Shown here in pieces: positions 56,134 through 63,265 of a stretch of 64,000 nucleotides of DNA. A program made the position numbers and the translations under genes. The notes under the pieces are model-generated. The model was not told the origin of the DNA. It did not search any database and saw nothing but the letters and a program-made list of their open reading frames with translations. Location of the stretch: assembly GCF_023195835.1 (NCBI RefSeq), contig NZ_CP096199.1:1612001-1676000 (forward strand), written 5' to 3'. The stretch's first letter is position 1. Each line of letters opens with the position of its first letter. Source of the DNA: Vibrio sinaloensis (GTDB taxonomy: Bacteria; Pseudomonadota; Gammaproteobacteria; Enterobacterales; Vibrionaceae).

Positions 56134-58434
56134 ATGAGCACCCCAAGAATTGAACGCCTCAAGTCAGCACTGTTTGAATCACAACGTGAAATCTCACTTG
56201 AGCGCGCATTGCTTTACACACAAAGTCATAAAACAACCGAAGGTGAACACACGCTTATTCGTCGTGCAAAAGCCACCGCTTATGTTCTCGATAATGTCGA
56301 AATTTCTATCCGTGAAGATGAGTTGATTGCCGGTAACCGAACAGTGAAAGCACGTGCAGGTATTGCCTCTCCAGAGATGGACCCATACTGGATTGAGAAA
56401 GAGCTCGATATCTTCGCTACTCGCCCTCAAGATAAGTTTTTTATCTCAGAACAAGATAAAGCCGTTTACCGTGACGAGCTACTGGCTTACTGGTCAGAAC
56501 GTTCAATGAAAGATTTCATCAACTCGCAAATCCCATCTGAAGTTAAAGATGCCGTGGCGCAAAAAATCTTTAGCGTCAACCAAACAGATAAAGGCCAAGG
56601 CCATATCATCATAGACTTTGATCGTTTGCTAGAACACGGCTTAGGTTCACTGCTGGATGAGATGCAAGGCCTAGCGTTAAGTAACCCAGACAATGAGTTC
56701 TATCAATCTGTGGTGCTATTGCTGGAAGCCTCTATTCGTCATATCTATCGATACGCTGATCTTGCGCAGAACATGGCAGAAGCGTGTGATGATGTGGAGC
56801 GCAAAGCAGAACTCGTTAAGATCGCTAATATTTCTCAGAAAATCGCTACCAGGAAGCCGCAAGGTTTCTACGAGGCCTGTCAGCTATTTTGGTACATGAA
56901 CATTGTTCTGCAATACGAATCTAATGCAAGTTCTCTATCTTTAGGTCGCTTTGACCAGTACATGATGCCGTTCTATCAAGCATCTATTGATGCAGGAGAA
57001 TCTCCGGCATTCCTAAAAGAGCTATTAGAAAGTCTATGGATTAAAACCAACGATATCGTTCTGCTACGCTCTTCTGGCAGTGCTAAGTTCTTCGCAGGTT
57101 TCCCTACCGGTTACACCATCTTACTTGGCGGACTAACTGACACAGGTAAAAGTGCGGTTAACCCACTATCTAGCCTATGTTTAGACGCATATCAAAGCGT
57201 ACAGCTACCACAACCAAACCTTGGTGTACGTGTTAATGAGTTCATTGACCGTGGCTTCTTAATGAAAACTGCTGAAACCATTCGTTTAGGTACCGGTATC
57301 CCGCAAATCTTCAACGATGAAGTCGTCGTTCCTGCCTTCTTGAACCGTGGTGTTTCACTGGAAGACTCGCGTGATTACTCAGTTGTTGGTTGCGTTGAAT
57401 TATCTATCCCAGGTAAGACTTACGGCCTGCATGACATCGCGATGTTCAACCTGCTCAAAGTGATGGAACTCACCATGCAGCGCAATCAGGATAATCCAGA
57501 TATCAGCTTTGATAACTTGGTTGAGCAGATTCGCACTGACATCAAACACTACGTAAAACTCATGGTCGAAGGCTCAAACATCTGTGATGTTGGCCACCGT
57601 GACTGGGCTCCAGTGCCTCTACTATCATCATTCATTCGCGACTGTATCGAGAACGGCAAAGACATCACTTACGGCGGCGCGCGCTATAACTTCTCTGGTG
57701 TGCAAGGTATTGGTATTGCCAACCTATCAGATTCACTACAAGCATTAAAACGCTTTGTTTTTGAAGAGCAACGTCTGAGTTTTGCTCAATTTATCGACGT
57801 GCTAAACGCCAACTTCGATGTTCCTGAAGGTGACAAGATTCGCACTCGCCTAATGAACAAGTACGAGAAGTATGGCAACGATATTGATGAGGTTGACAAC
57901 CTAGGTGCTGAGCTTCTACGCCTTTTCTGTAAAGAGGTAGAGAAGTATGACAACCCGCGCGGTGGTCAGTTTACTCCGGGCTCTTACACCGTTTCAGCGC
58001 ACGTACCGCTAGGTGCTGTTGTTGGCGCGACTGCAGATGGCCGTTTAGCTGGAGAACAACTCGCAGATGGCGGCCTGTCACCTATGCTGGGTAAGGATCA
58101 ACTTGGCCCTACGGCAGTACTGAAATCAGTAAGCAAACTAGACAATTACCTACTTTCGAACGGCAGCCTACTCAACGTTAAGTTCACGCCTGCCACCCTA
58201 GAAGGTCAAACGGGACTAAGCAAACTGTCTGACTTCTTGCGCGCGTTTATGAAGCTAAAACTTCAACACGTTCAGTTCAACGTGCTCAATGCGGAAACGC
58301 TAAAAGCAGCGCAGCAAAAACCTGAAGATTACGCGGGCCTGGTGGTTCGTGTCGCGGGCTACAGCGCATTCTTTGTTGAATTATCGAAAGAGATTCAAGA
58401 TGACATCATTCGCCGAACCGCACATGAGCTGTAA
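56134..58434 (+). CDS. pflD: glycyl radical enzyme, PflD/YbiW type (candidate anhydrohexitol-phosphate lyase)
   Basis: 766 residues from the ATG at 56134. AAGGAG lies 8 bases before it, and an ATG 18 bases upstream sits on that ribosome site and is rejected. E. coli PflD is about 765. The thiyl Cys420 and Glu422 lie in YSVVGCVELSIPGK. The glycyl radical loop is VVRVAGYSAFF with Gly742. The single Cys-x-Glu and absence of the Cys-Cys pair exclude true pyruvate formate-lyase and place it with C-O/C-N-cleaving eliminases. E. coli PflD and YbiW are reported to open 1,5-anhydrohexitol-6-phosphates to 1-deoxyfructose-6-phosphate. The activase follows with a 35-base overlap. Confidence 0.9.
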   Translation: MSTPRIERLKSALFESQREISLERALLYTQSHKTTEGEHTLIRRAKATAYVLDNVEISIREDELIAGNRTVKARAGIASPEMDPYWIEKELDIFATRPQDKFFISEQDKAVYRDELLAYWSERSMKDFINSQIPSEVKDAVAQKIFSVNQTDKGQGHIIIDFDRLLEHGLGSLLDEMQGLALSNPDNEFYQSVVLLLEASIRHIYRYADLAQNMAEACDDVERKAELVKIANISQKIATRKPQGFYEACQLFWYMNIVLQYESNASSLSLGRFDQYMMPFYQASIDAGESPAFLKELLESLWIKTNDIVLLRSSGSAKFFAGFPTGYTILLGGLTDTGKSAVNPLSSLCLDAYQSVQLPQPNLGVRVNEFIDRGFLMKTAETIRLGTGIPQIFNDEVVVPAFLNRGVSLEDSRDYSVVGCVELSIPGKTYGLHDIAMFNLLKVMELTMQRNQDNPDISFDNLVEQIRTDIKHYVKLMVEGSNICDVGHRDWAPVPLLSSFIRDCIENGKDITYGGARYNFSGVQGIGIANLSDSLQALKRFVFEEQRLSFAQFIDVLNANFDVPEGDKIRTRLMNKYEKYGNDIDEVDNLGAELLRLFCKEVEKYDNPRGGQFTPGSYTVSAHVPLGAVVGATADGRLAGEQLADGGLSPMLGKDQLGPTAVLKSVSKLDNYLLSNGSLLNVKFTPATLEGQTGLSKLSDFLRAFMKLKLQHVQFNVLNAETLKAAQQKPEDYAGLVVRVAGYSAFFVELSKEIQDDIIRRTAHEL

Positions 58435-59278
58435 TTCAGAACCAAACGATCAAGCGAGCAGCGGCCGGATATTCAATATCCAGCGCTACTCGCTACACGA
58501 CGGCACTGGTATCCGTACCGTCGTGTTCTTTAAAGGCTGCCCATTAAGCTGCCCATGGTGTGCTAACCCAGAATCGCGTTCGCACCGGACCACTTACCTG
58601 CGCCGAACATCCAAGTGTATTGATTGTGAAACCTGTGCCATGGATGTCGATGAGTGTCCAAGTGGCGCTTGGGAGCAAGTCGGGACAAATATGACCTTGG
58701 ATGAAGTGATTGCTGAGGTGACCAAAGATGACGTTTTCTTCAACACTTCAAATGGCGGCATTACTTTGTCAGGTGGCGAAGTGTTAACTCAGCCTAAGTT
58801 TGCTATTGAGTTACTCAGCAAATTGAAGGCTATGGGATTTAGAACCGCTATTGAAACCTCGGGACACGGTAACACGAAGCAACTGCTTAAAATTGGTCAG
58901 TCGTGTGATGAAGTGCTGTTCGACTTTAAAATCATGGACCCACAACGGGCCAAAACCGTGATTGGGATTAATCTGGAACTGGTTTTAAACAACTTCCGCC
59001 AATTGGTAGAACAAGGGACGAACGTCGTCCCTCGCCTACCCCTTATCCCAGGTTACACCCTAGACCTCATTAACACTGACCGGGTGCTCAACTTCTTACG
59101 CCCGTTCAATCTTAACGAAATTCATTTGCTGCCATTTCATCAATATGGCGCAAACAAATACCAAACCTTGGGGATGGAGTATCTACTCGAAGACGTTCCG
59201 GTTCCGAGTAAAACAGAGGTGGAAAGCATACGCCAACACGTTGCGGCACAAGGCTACCACGTCATCATTGGAGGATAA
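58400..59278 (+). CDS. pflC: glycyl radical enzyme activase (PflC type)
   Basis: 292 residues from the ATG at 58400 (AAAGAG upstream), inside the end of pflD. The radical SAM cluster is FFKGCPLSCPWCANPESR (Cys-x3-Cys-x2-Cys, about 42-59). A second cysteine set, CIDCETCAMDVDEC (about 73-86), would bind an extra Fe-S cluster. Other motifs are ITLSGGEVLTQPKFA (about 118-132) and ETSGHGN. It uses SAM to create the glycyl radical on PflD. It is translationally coupled to its target. Confidence 0.92.
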   Translation: MTSFAEPHMSCNSEPNDQASSGRIFNIQRYSLHDGTGIRTVVFFKGCPLSCPWCANPESRSHRTTYLRRTSKCIDCETCAMDVDECPSGAWEQVGTNMTLDEVIAEVTKDDVFFNTSNGGITLSGGEVLTQPKFAIELLSKLKAMGFRTAIETSGHGNTKQLLKIGQSCDEVLFDFKIMDPQRAKTVIGINLELVLNNFRQLVEQGTNVVPRLPLIPGYTLDLINTDRVLNFLRPFNLNEIHLLPFHQYGANKYQTLGMEYLLEDVPVPSKTEVESIRQHVAAQGYHVIIGG

Positions 59279-59280
59279 AT

Positions 59281-60138
59281 ATGACTAAGAAAATACTCAT
59301 TACTGGCGCAAACGGCTTCTTCGGCACTCGTTTTATTAACCGCTACCAAGGCGAGTTTGAAATCCTTGGCCTAGACGTTGAACAGCTCGATATCACAGAC
59401 AACCAAGCGGTTGTCGCTACTTTTGCTGACTTCCAACCAGATTACGTAATCCACGCTGCGGCGATTGCGGTGACAGACTTCTGTAACAAACATCCTGATG
59501 TCGCACACAAGGTCAATGTTCAAGGCGCGATCAACGTAGCAAAAGCGTGTAAAGAGCACGGTGCCAAACTGGTGTTTATCTCTACAGAGCAAGTGTTTAA
59601 CGGTAACCCCGAGAAAGGTCCATACAGCGAATTAGACCAACCAGTGCCAGATACCGTGTACGGTCAGAACAAACTAGAGGCAGAGAAGGAGCTAGCAAGT
59701 ATTCTCGACGAGATGTGGGTACTGCGCTTTACCTGGCTATTTGGCCTTCCTGAACGTAACACAACCATCAACCCGAACGTGGTTTGGAACACACTACAAG
59801 CGCTAATTAACGGGCAGGTGATGCAAGAACGTCGCAATGAATTCCGTGGTCTAACTTACGTACACGAGCTTATCGAGCAGTTCCCGAAGATCTTCACGAT
59901 TCCTTACGGTACCTACCACACAGGTGCACATAACCCAGCAAGCCGTTATGAGATTGCAGAGCACATTCTCACAGAGCTAGGCCAACAAGAGCGCTTAAAT
60001 GAACTGTTAGAAGCCGCGGATGCACCCAAAACACGTGATGTACGTTTAGACACAAGCAAACTCGCCGACCAAGGGGTAGCCTTTACCGAGAGTAAAGAGG
60101 CAATTACCCAGTGCTTGAAAGAATTTTACTTTGTTTAA
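59281..60138 (+). CDS. extended SDR, RmlD-like sugar reductase/epimerase
   Basis: 285 residues. Nucleotide-binding ILITGANGFFGTRFINRY (about 5-22), ADFQPDYVIHAAAIAVTDFC (about 49-68), VFISTEQVFNG and the catalytic TVYGQNKLEAEKEL (YxxxK). It resembles dTDP-4-dehydrorhamnose reductases, but no nucleotide-sugar genes are nearby. It starts 2 bases after pflC, with TGGAGG as ribosome site, and precedes fsa, so it belongs to the radical operon. It could act on a product or by-product such as hydroxyacetone or a deoxyketose. That is inference. Confidence 0.82.
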   Translation: MTKKILITGANGFFGTRFINRYQGEFEILGLDVEQLDITDNQAVVATFADFQPDYVIHAAAIAVTDFCNKHPDVAHKVNVQGAINVAKACKEHGAKLVFISTEQVFNGNPEKGPYSELDQPVPDTVYGQNKLEAEKELASILDEMWVLRFTWLFGLPERNTTINPNVVWNTLQALINGQVMQERRNEFRGLTYVHELIEQFPKIFTIPYGTYHTGAHNPASRYEIAEHILTELGQQERLNELLEAADAPKTRDVRLDTSKLADQGVAFTESKEAITQCLKEFYFV

Positions 60139-60188
60139 ATTTGTTTGGCTGCGCGGCGCGTAGCCTAGCCCAATTTAGGAGCAATACC

Positions 60189-60866
60189 ATGATTTACATG
60201 CTAGATACCGCAGACCTTAAAGCAATTCGCAAAGCGGTCGATCTTTACCCTTTGGCTGGGGTAACGACTAACCCATCCATTATCGCTAAAGAGAACCGCC
60301 CTCTCAAAGAGATCCTTTTGGATATCCGTGAGTGTATTGGTGAAGAGCGTATGCTACATGCCCAGGTGATGGGTAAAGACGCAGAGACAATGCTTGAAGA
60401 AGCTAAAGCTCTGAAAACGTTTGATAACAACATCATCGTAAAAGTGCCAGCAACTCCTCAGGGCATCAAAGCGATGAAACTTATCCACGCAGAGGGCATT
60501 CGTATCACCGCAACGGCTATTCTTACGCCTCAGCAAGCGCTAATGGCAGCGGTTGCTGGCGCAGAGTTTCTAGCTCCTTACGTAAACCGTCTAGACAACA
60601 TCTGTAGCGATGGTGTGAATGTCGCGGCTGAGATGGTGGCACTGATCGACACTTATGACTTGAATGCCAAAGTTCTCGGTGCATCATTTAAAAACGTGCA
60701 GCAAGTTCATCAATTGTCTCTAGTAGGCGCACACTCTGTAACGATTGCACCAGACGTATTTGACCAACTGTTGGTTCATCCACTGACAGACTCGGGTGTT
60801 GCAGGCTTTGTTGCAGATTGGGAAGAGGTTTATGGGAAAGATACCACGGTGCTAGACGTACTATAG
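60189..60866 (+). CDS. fsa: fructose-6-phosphate aldolase (FsaA/FsaB type)
   Basis: 225 residues from the ATG at 60189 with TAGGAGCAA upstream. The Schiff-base residue is Lys85 (NNIIVKVPATPQG), the same number as in E. coli FsaA. GVTTNPSIIAKENRP (about 24-38) and RITATAILTPQQALMAA complete the small transaldolase-like fold. The length suits Fsa, not transaldolase (about 315). In E. coli, Fsa cleaves 1-deoxyfructose-6-P to hydroxyacetone and glyceraldehyde-3-P, the step after PflD/YbiW. Confidence 0.93.
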   Translation: MIYMLDTADLKAIRKAVDLYPLAGVTTNPSIIAKENRPLKEILLDIRECIGEERMLHAQVMGKDAETMLEEAKALKTFDNNIIVKVPATPQGIKAMKLIHAEGIRITATAILTPQQALMAAVAGAEFLAPYVNRLDNICSDGVNVAAEMVALIDTYDLNAKVLGASFKNVQQVHQLSLVGAHSVTIAPDVFDQLLVHPLTDSGVAGFVADWEEVYGKDTTVLDVL

Positions 60867-60927
60867 TGTGATCTAGTTCTTAGTTTTGGTCGCTGGATAT
60901 CAAAACCCAAAAATTAAAACCAATCGC

Positions 60928-60957
60928 ATGCCCAATGATATTACAATCACTGGGCAT
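60928..60957 (+). other. intergenic hairpin between fsa and the second EIIB gene
   Basis: ATGCCCA / TGGGCAT, extended inward by AATGAT/ATCACT with one mismatch, and no T run. It is the third such hairpin in the operon. Confidence 0.55.
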
Positions 60958-60986
60958 TACCTTATCACTAGAAAACAGACCGCATT

Positions 60987-61322
60987 ATGAAAATCGTTGG
61001 AGTTACTGCGTGCATCAGTGGCGTAGCACACACCTACATGGCTGCCGAAGCACTAGAAAAAGCCTGTAAAAAAGCGGGATATAAGATCTCAGTTGAAACT
61101 CAAGGAGCACTGGGTAGCGAGAACCAACTTGATGAGTCTGATATCGCAGAAGCCGATGTTGCGGTCATTATTGCCGATATCAATATTGACGGTGTCGAAC
61201 GATTCAGCCAAACACGGATTGTGCGTTGTTCCATTGCGCATTTTTTGAAAAATAGCATCGAAGTCCTTCAGGCGATTGAAAAAATACGCAACGCACCACC
61301 TAATGCAGAGCTTATCCTCTAA
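60987..61322 (+). CDS. frwD: second PTS fructose-type EIIB-like protein (FrwD-like)
   Basis: 111 residues, paralogous to the EIIB at 55623. The phospho-Cys motif VTACISGVAHTYMAAEAL (Cys9) is intact, followed by VETQGALGSENQLDESDI and a less conserved C-terminus. E. coli frw also carries an extra EIIB, FrwD, at this position before the AraC gene. It may be a second phosphate donor or a signalling EIIB. The ribosome site is weak. The stop overlaps the convergent AraC gene by 4 bases. Confidence 0.88.
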   Translation: MKIVGVTACISGVAHTYMAAEALEKACKKAGYKISVETQGALGSENQLDESDIAEADVAVIIADINIDGVERFSQTRIVRCSIAHFLKNSIEVLQAIEKIRNAPPNAELIL

Positions 61323-62188
61323 TCTGCAGGCGTGGGACTTGTACTTAGATACTGCGCGCGATACTCCGACGGTGAGCGTGCAGTTTGATTTCTAAACACT
61401 CGACAAAAATAGTTACTATCCTTAAACCCGCAGCGATGCGCGACCTCTTTCACCTTCATATCGTATTCAATCAACAAGTACTTGGCGCGCTCTAAACGGA
61501 CATGGTTTAAATATTCGTTGAACTTAAGTTGCCCCTCTTTCTGAAACAACTGAGACAAATAGTTCGGTGAGACATAAAAATGCTGAGCCACCGACTCACG
61601 CGTCAAAGACTCATGATAGTGTTGCTCAAGATGTTCCCTCACCGCTTCAAATAGCGCATGGCTTTTAGATGGTGTCTCAACCGGGCGTTCAATCAGATCA
61701 AGAATATGGCTAAACAGTGAACCCACCAATAAACGCTTAGTGCCCTGACTTTCGGGTTGCTTGATCAACTCTTCGATAGCATTAAGGATAAAGGTACCGA
61801 TACGAGGGCCGCGACGAAGGACACTCTCTTTGATCGCTGAGTCAAATTGTTCACCATCCCAACTCAATAAACTCATACCAAAGCTCTGCTTGCCCGCCAT
61901 TACCGTTAGAGTCACGACAGGCTTGTTCCACAAAGGCTTATTCCAGCTTTCTGCGGGTAGGTACAACACACCACCCTGTTTTAGCGTGTACTGAGTATCA
62001 ACACCCATGCTATTGCCTACTTCCATATCCAACTCGCCCACCAACACCATTTCTACACGAGGAAAGTGAACCTGATAAGCCAAAGGCGGAGGTTTGGGCA
62101 GATTGCCAGCAAAGTAGACATCGCTGATCGCTTCCGTCTGTTTCGCATAATATTCAAGTGCTTCTAGTAAATATGTTTTGTCTAGCAT
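61319..62188 (-). CDS. AraC-family transcriptional regulator (YijO/FrwR-like)
   Basis: 289 residues. A cupin-like N-terminal effector domain (about 20-150) precedes two C-terminal helix-turn-helix units (LTRESVAQHFYVSPNYLSQL and VKEVAHRCGFKDSNYFCRVF, about 195-280). In E. coli, yijO is the AraC-type gene next to frwD, supporting a role as the locus regulator. It is divergent from the phyH-like gene, whose promoter carries a copy of the TATCCAGTA motif also seen before frwC and ptsA. Confidence 0.87.
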   Translation of the reverse strand: MLDKTYLLEALEYYAKQTEAISDVYFAGNLPKPPPLAYQVHFPRVEMVLVGELDMEVGNSMGVDTQYTLKQGGVLYLPAESWNKPLWNKPVVTLTVMAGKQSFGMSLLSWDGEQFDSAIKESVLRRGPRIGTFILNAIEELIKQPESQGTKRLLVGSLFSHILDLIERPVETPSKSHALFEAVREHLEQHYHESLTRESVAQHFYVSPNYLSQLFQKEGQLKFNEYLNHVRLERAKYLLIEYDMKVKEVAHRCGFKDSNYFCRVFRNQTARSPSEYRAQYLSTSPTPAD

Positions 62189-62333
62189 GGTTGATTATCT
62201 GTATGAGTTTTCATTCCACCCAAATATAGGGTAATTGAGCCTTAAAGCATTGTAGCTATTAACCTCCAACAAGATATTCGAGCAATAACCTTAAGGATAT
62301 GTGTTAAATCACACTTTGTTCAATAGTCAACAA

Positions 62334-62346
62334 ATATCCAGTATTT
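62334..62346 (+). repeat. repeated promoter motif copy 3
   Basis: ATATCCAGTATTT, 12 of 13 identical to the reverse-strand copy at 54109-54121. It lies about 90 bases before the dioxygenase start and about 146 bases before the araC start. Candidate binding site shared by the two divergent promoters. Confidence 0.45.
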
Positions 62347-62435
62347 CGAACAATTCCCCTACTTATAAAACGCGTAATGTCCATTATTTTGGTGGTTGAA
62401 GTCAGCACTAAAAATAATATTAAAAGGTACCCTAC

Positions 62436-63203
62436 ATGACACAAATCGCTCAAACGCATTTAAACGCGCTCGGTGCAGATCTTGAACTGTCTCCACAGAT
62501 GATCTACGAGCTAGACACCCTAGGTTTCACCGTCATTCACAACGTAGTCGATGAAGATTGGCTTGAAGAGATGCGTCGAACTATCGACATGCTCGTTGAA
62601 CGAGAAGGCGAAAACTTGGCGATCGAACATCACCAAGAGGAAGGCGTAACAAGAGTCGCGAACCTGATCAATAAAGGCACCGTGTGGGAAAAGGTCTGGG
62701 CACACCCGCTTGCTCTCGCTGCCTGTAAACACATCTTTGGTGGCGCTTTTAAAATATCTAGCCTCAACGCGCGCGAAGCGCATCCTGACTGTGGTCATCA
62801 ACCGCTGCATGCTGATTGGAAGAAACCACGTCCTGACTTTCCTAAAGTTCACTTAGTTAACTCTATTTGGGCGATTGACGACCTAACTCGTGAGAATGGT
62901 GCACCGCGAATTATCCCCGGCACTCACCTACGACCAGAGTTACCTGAAGAGGTCTTGGAAGATGTCGAAGGGGCCCATCCAGACGAAATCTATCTAGAGT
63001 GCCCAGCGGGCAGCGTGATGATTTTCAACGCTCACACCTGGCATGGTGGAACCATAAACTATGCGGGAACACGCCGCAGAGTGCTGCATGGTTTGTATAT
63101 CGACCGTGATGATGCAGCACAACAAGACCAGCAAAAATGGCTCACGGAGCATACCGCTAGCCGCTTAACTCCAGCTCAAAAATGGCTACTGGATGTAGAG
63201 TAA
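62436..63203 (+). CDS. phytanoyl-CoA dioxygenase (PhyH) family protein
   Basis: 255 residues. The Fe(II) triad is visible: HxD in QPLHADWKKP (about 126-135) and the distal His in IFNAHTWHGG (about 196-205). The 2-oxoglutarate-binding Arg lies in GTRRRVLHGLY (about 210-220). The family hydroxylates or epimerises diverse small molecules using O2 and 2-oxoglutarate. It begins the rightward transcript leading to manA and shares a promoter motif with the PTS operon. An O2-dependent enzyme beside an O2-sensitive radical pathway is unexpected. Substrate unknown. Confidence 0.85.
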   Translation: MTQIAQTHLNALGADLELSPQMIYELDTLGFTVIHNVVDEDWLEEMRRTIDMLVEREGENLAIEHHQEEGVTRVANLINKGTVWEKVWAHPLALAACKHIFGGAFKISSLNAREAHPDCGHQPLHADWKKPRPDFPKVHLVNSIWAIDDLTRENGAPRIIPGTHLRPELPEEVLEDVEGAHPDEIYLECPAGSVMIFNAHTWHGGTINYAGTRRRVLHGLYIDRDDAAQQDQQKWLTEHTASRLTPAQKWLLDVE

Positions 63204-63265
63204 TTAAAGCCAAGGGTTAGCCGTTCACTACGAATGGTTAACCGATTGAAATAGAGAGACTTAAC

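Noticed and set aside
56134..58434. Calling the glycyl radical enzyme a pyruvate formate-lyase
   Set aside because: The active site reads GCVE with a single cysteine; true Pfl needs adjacent cysteines. PTS, aldolase and activase context also points away from pyruvate cleavage.
62301..62315. CRP site TGTGTTAAATCACA before the dioxygenase gene
   Set aside because: The TGTG and CACA arms are 6 bases apart instead of 8, so it does not fit the CRP spacing.
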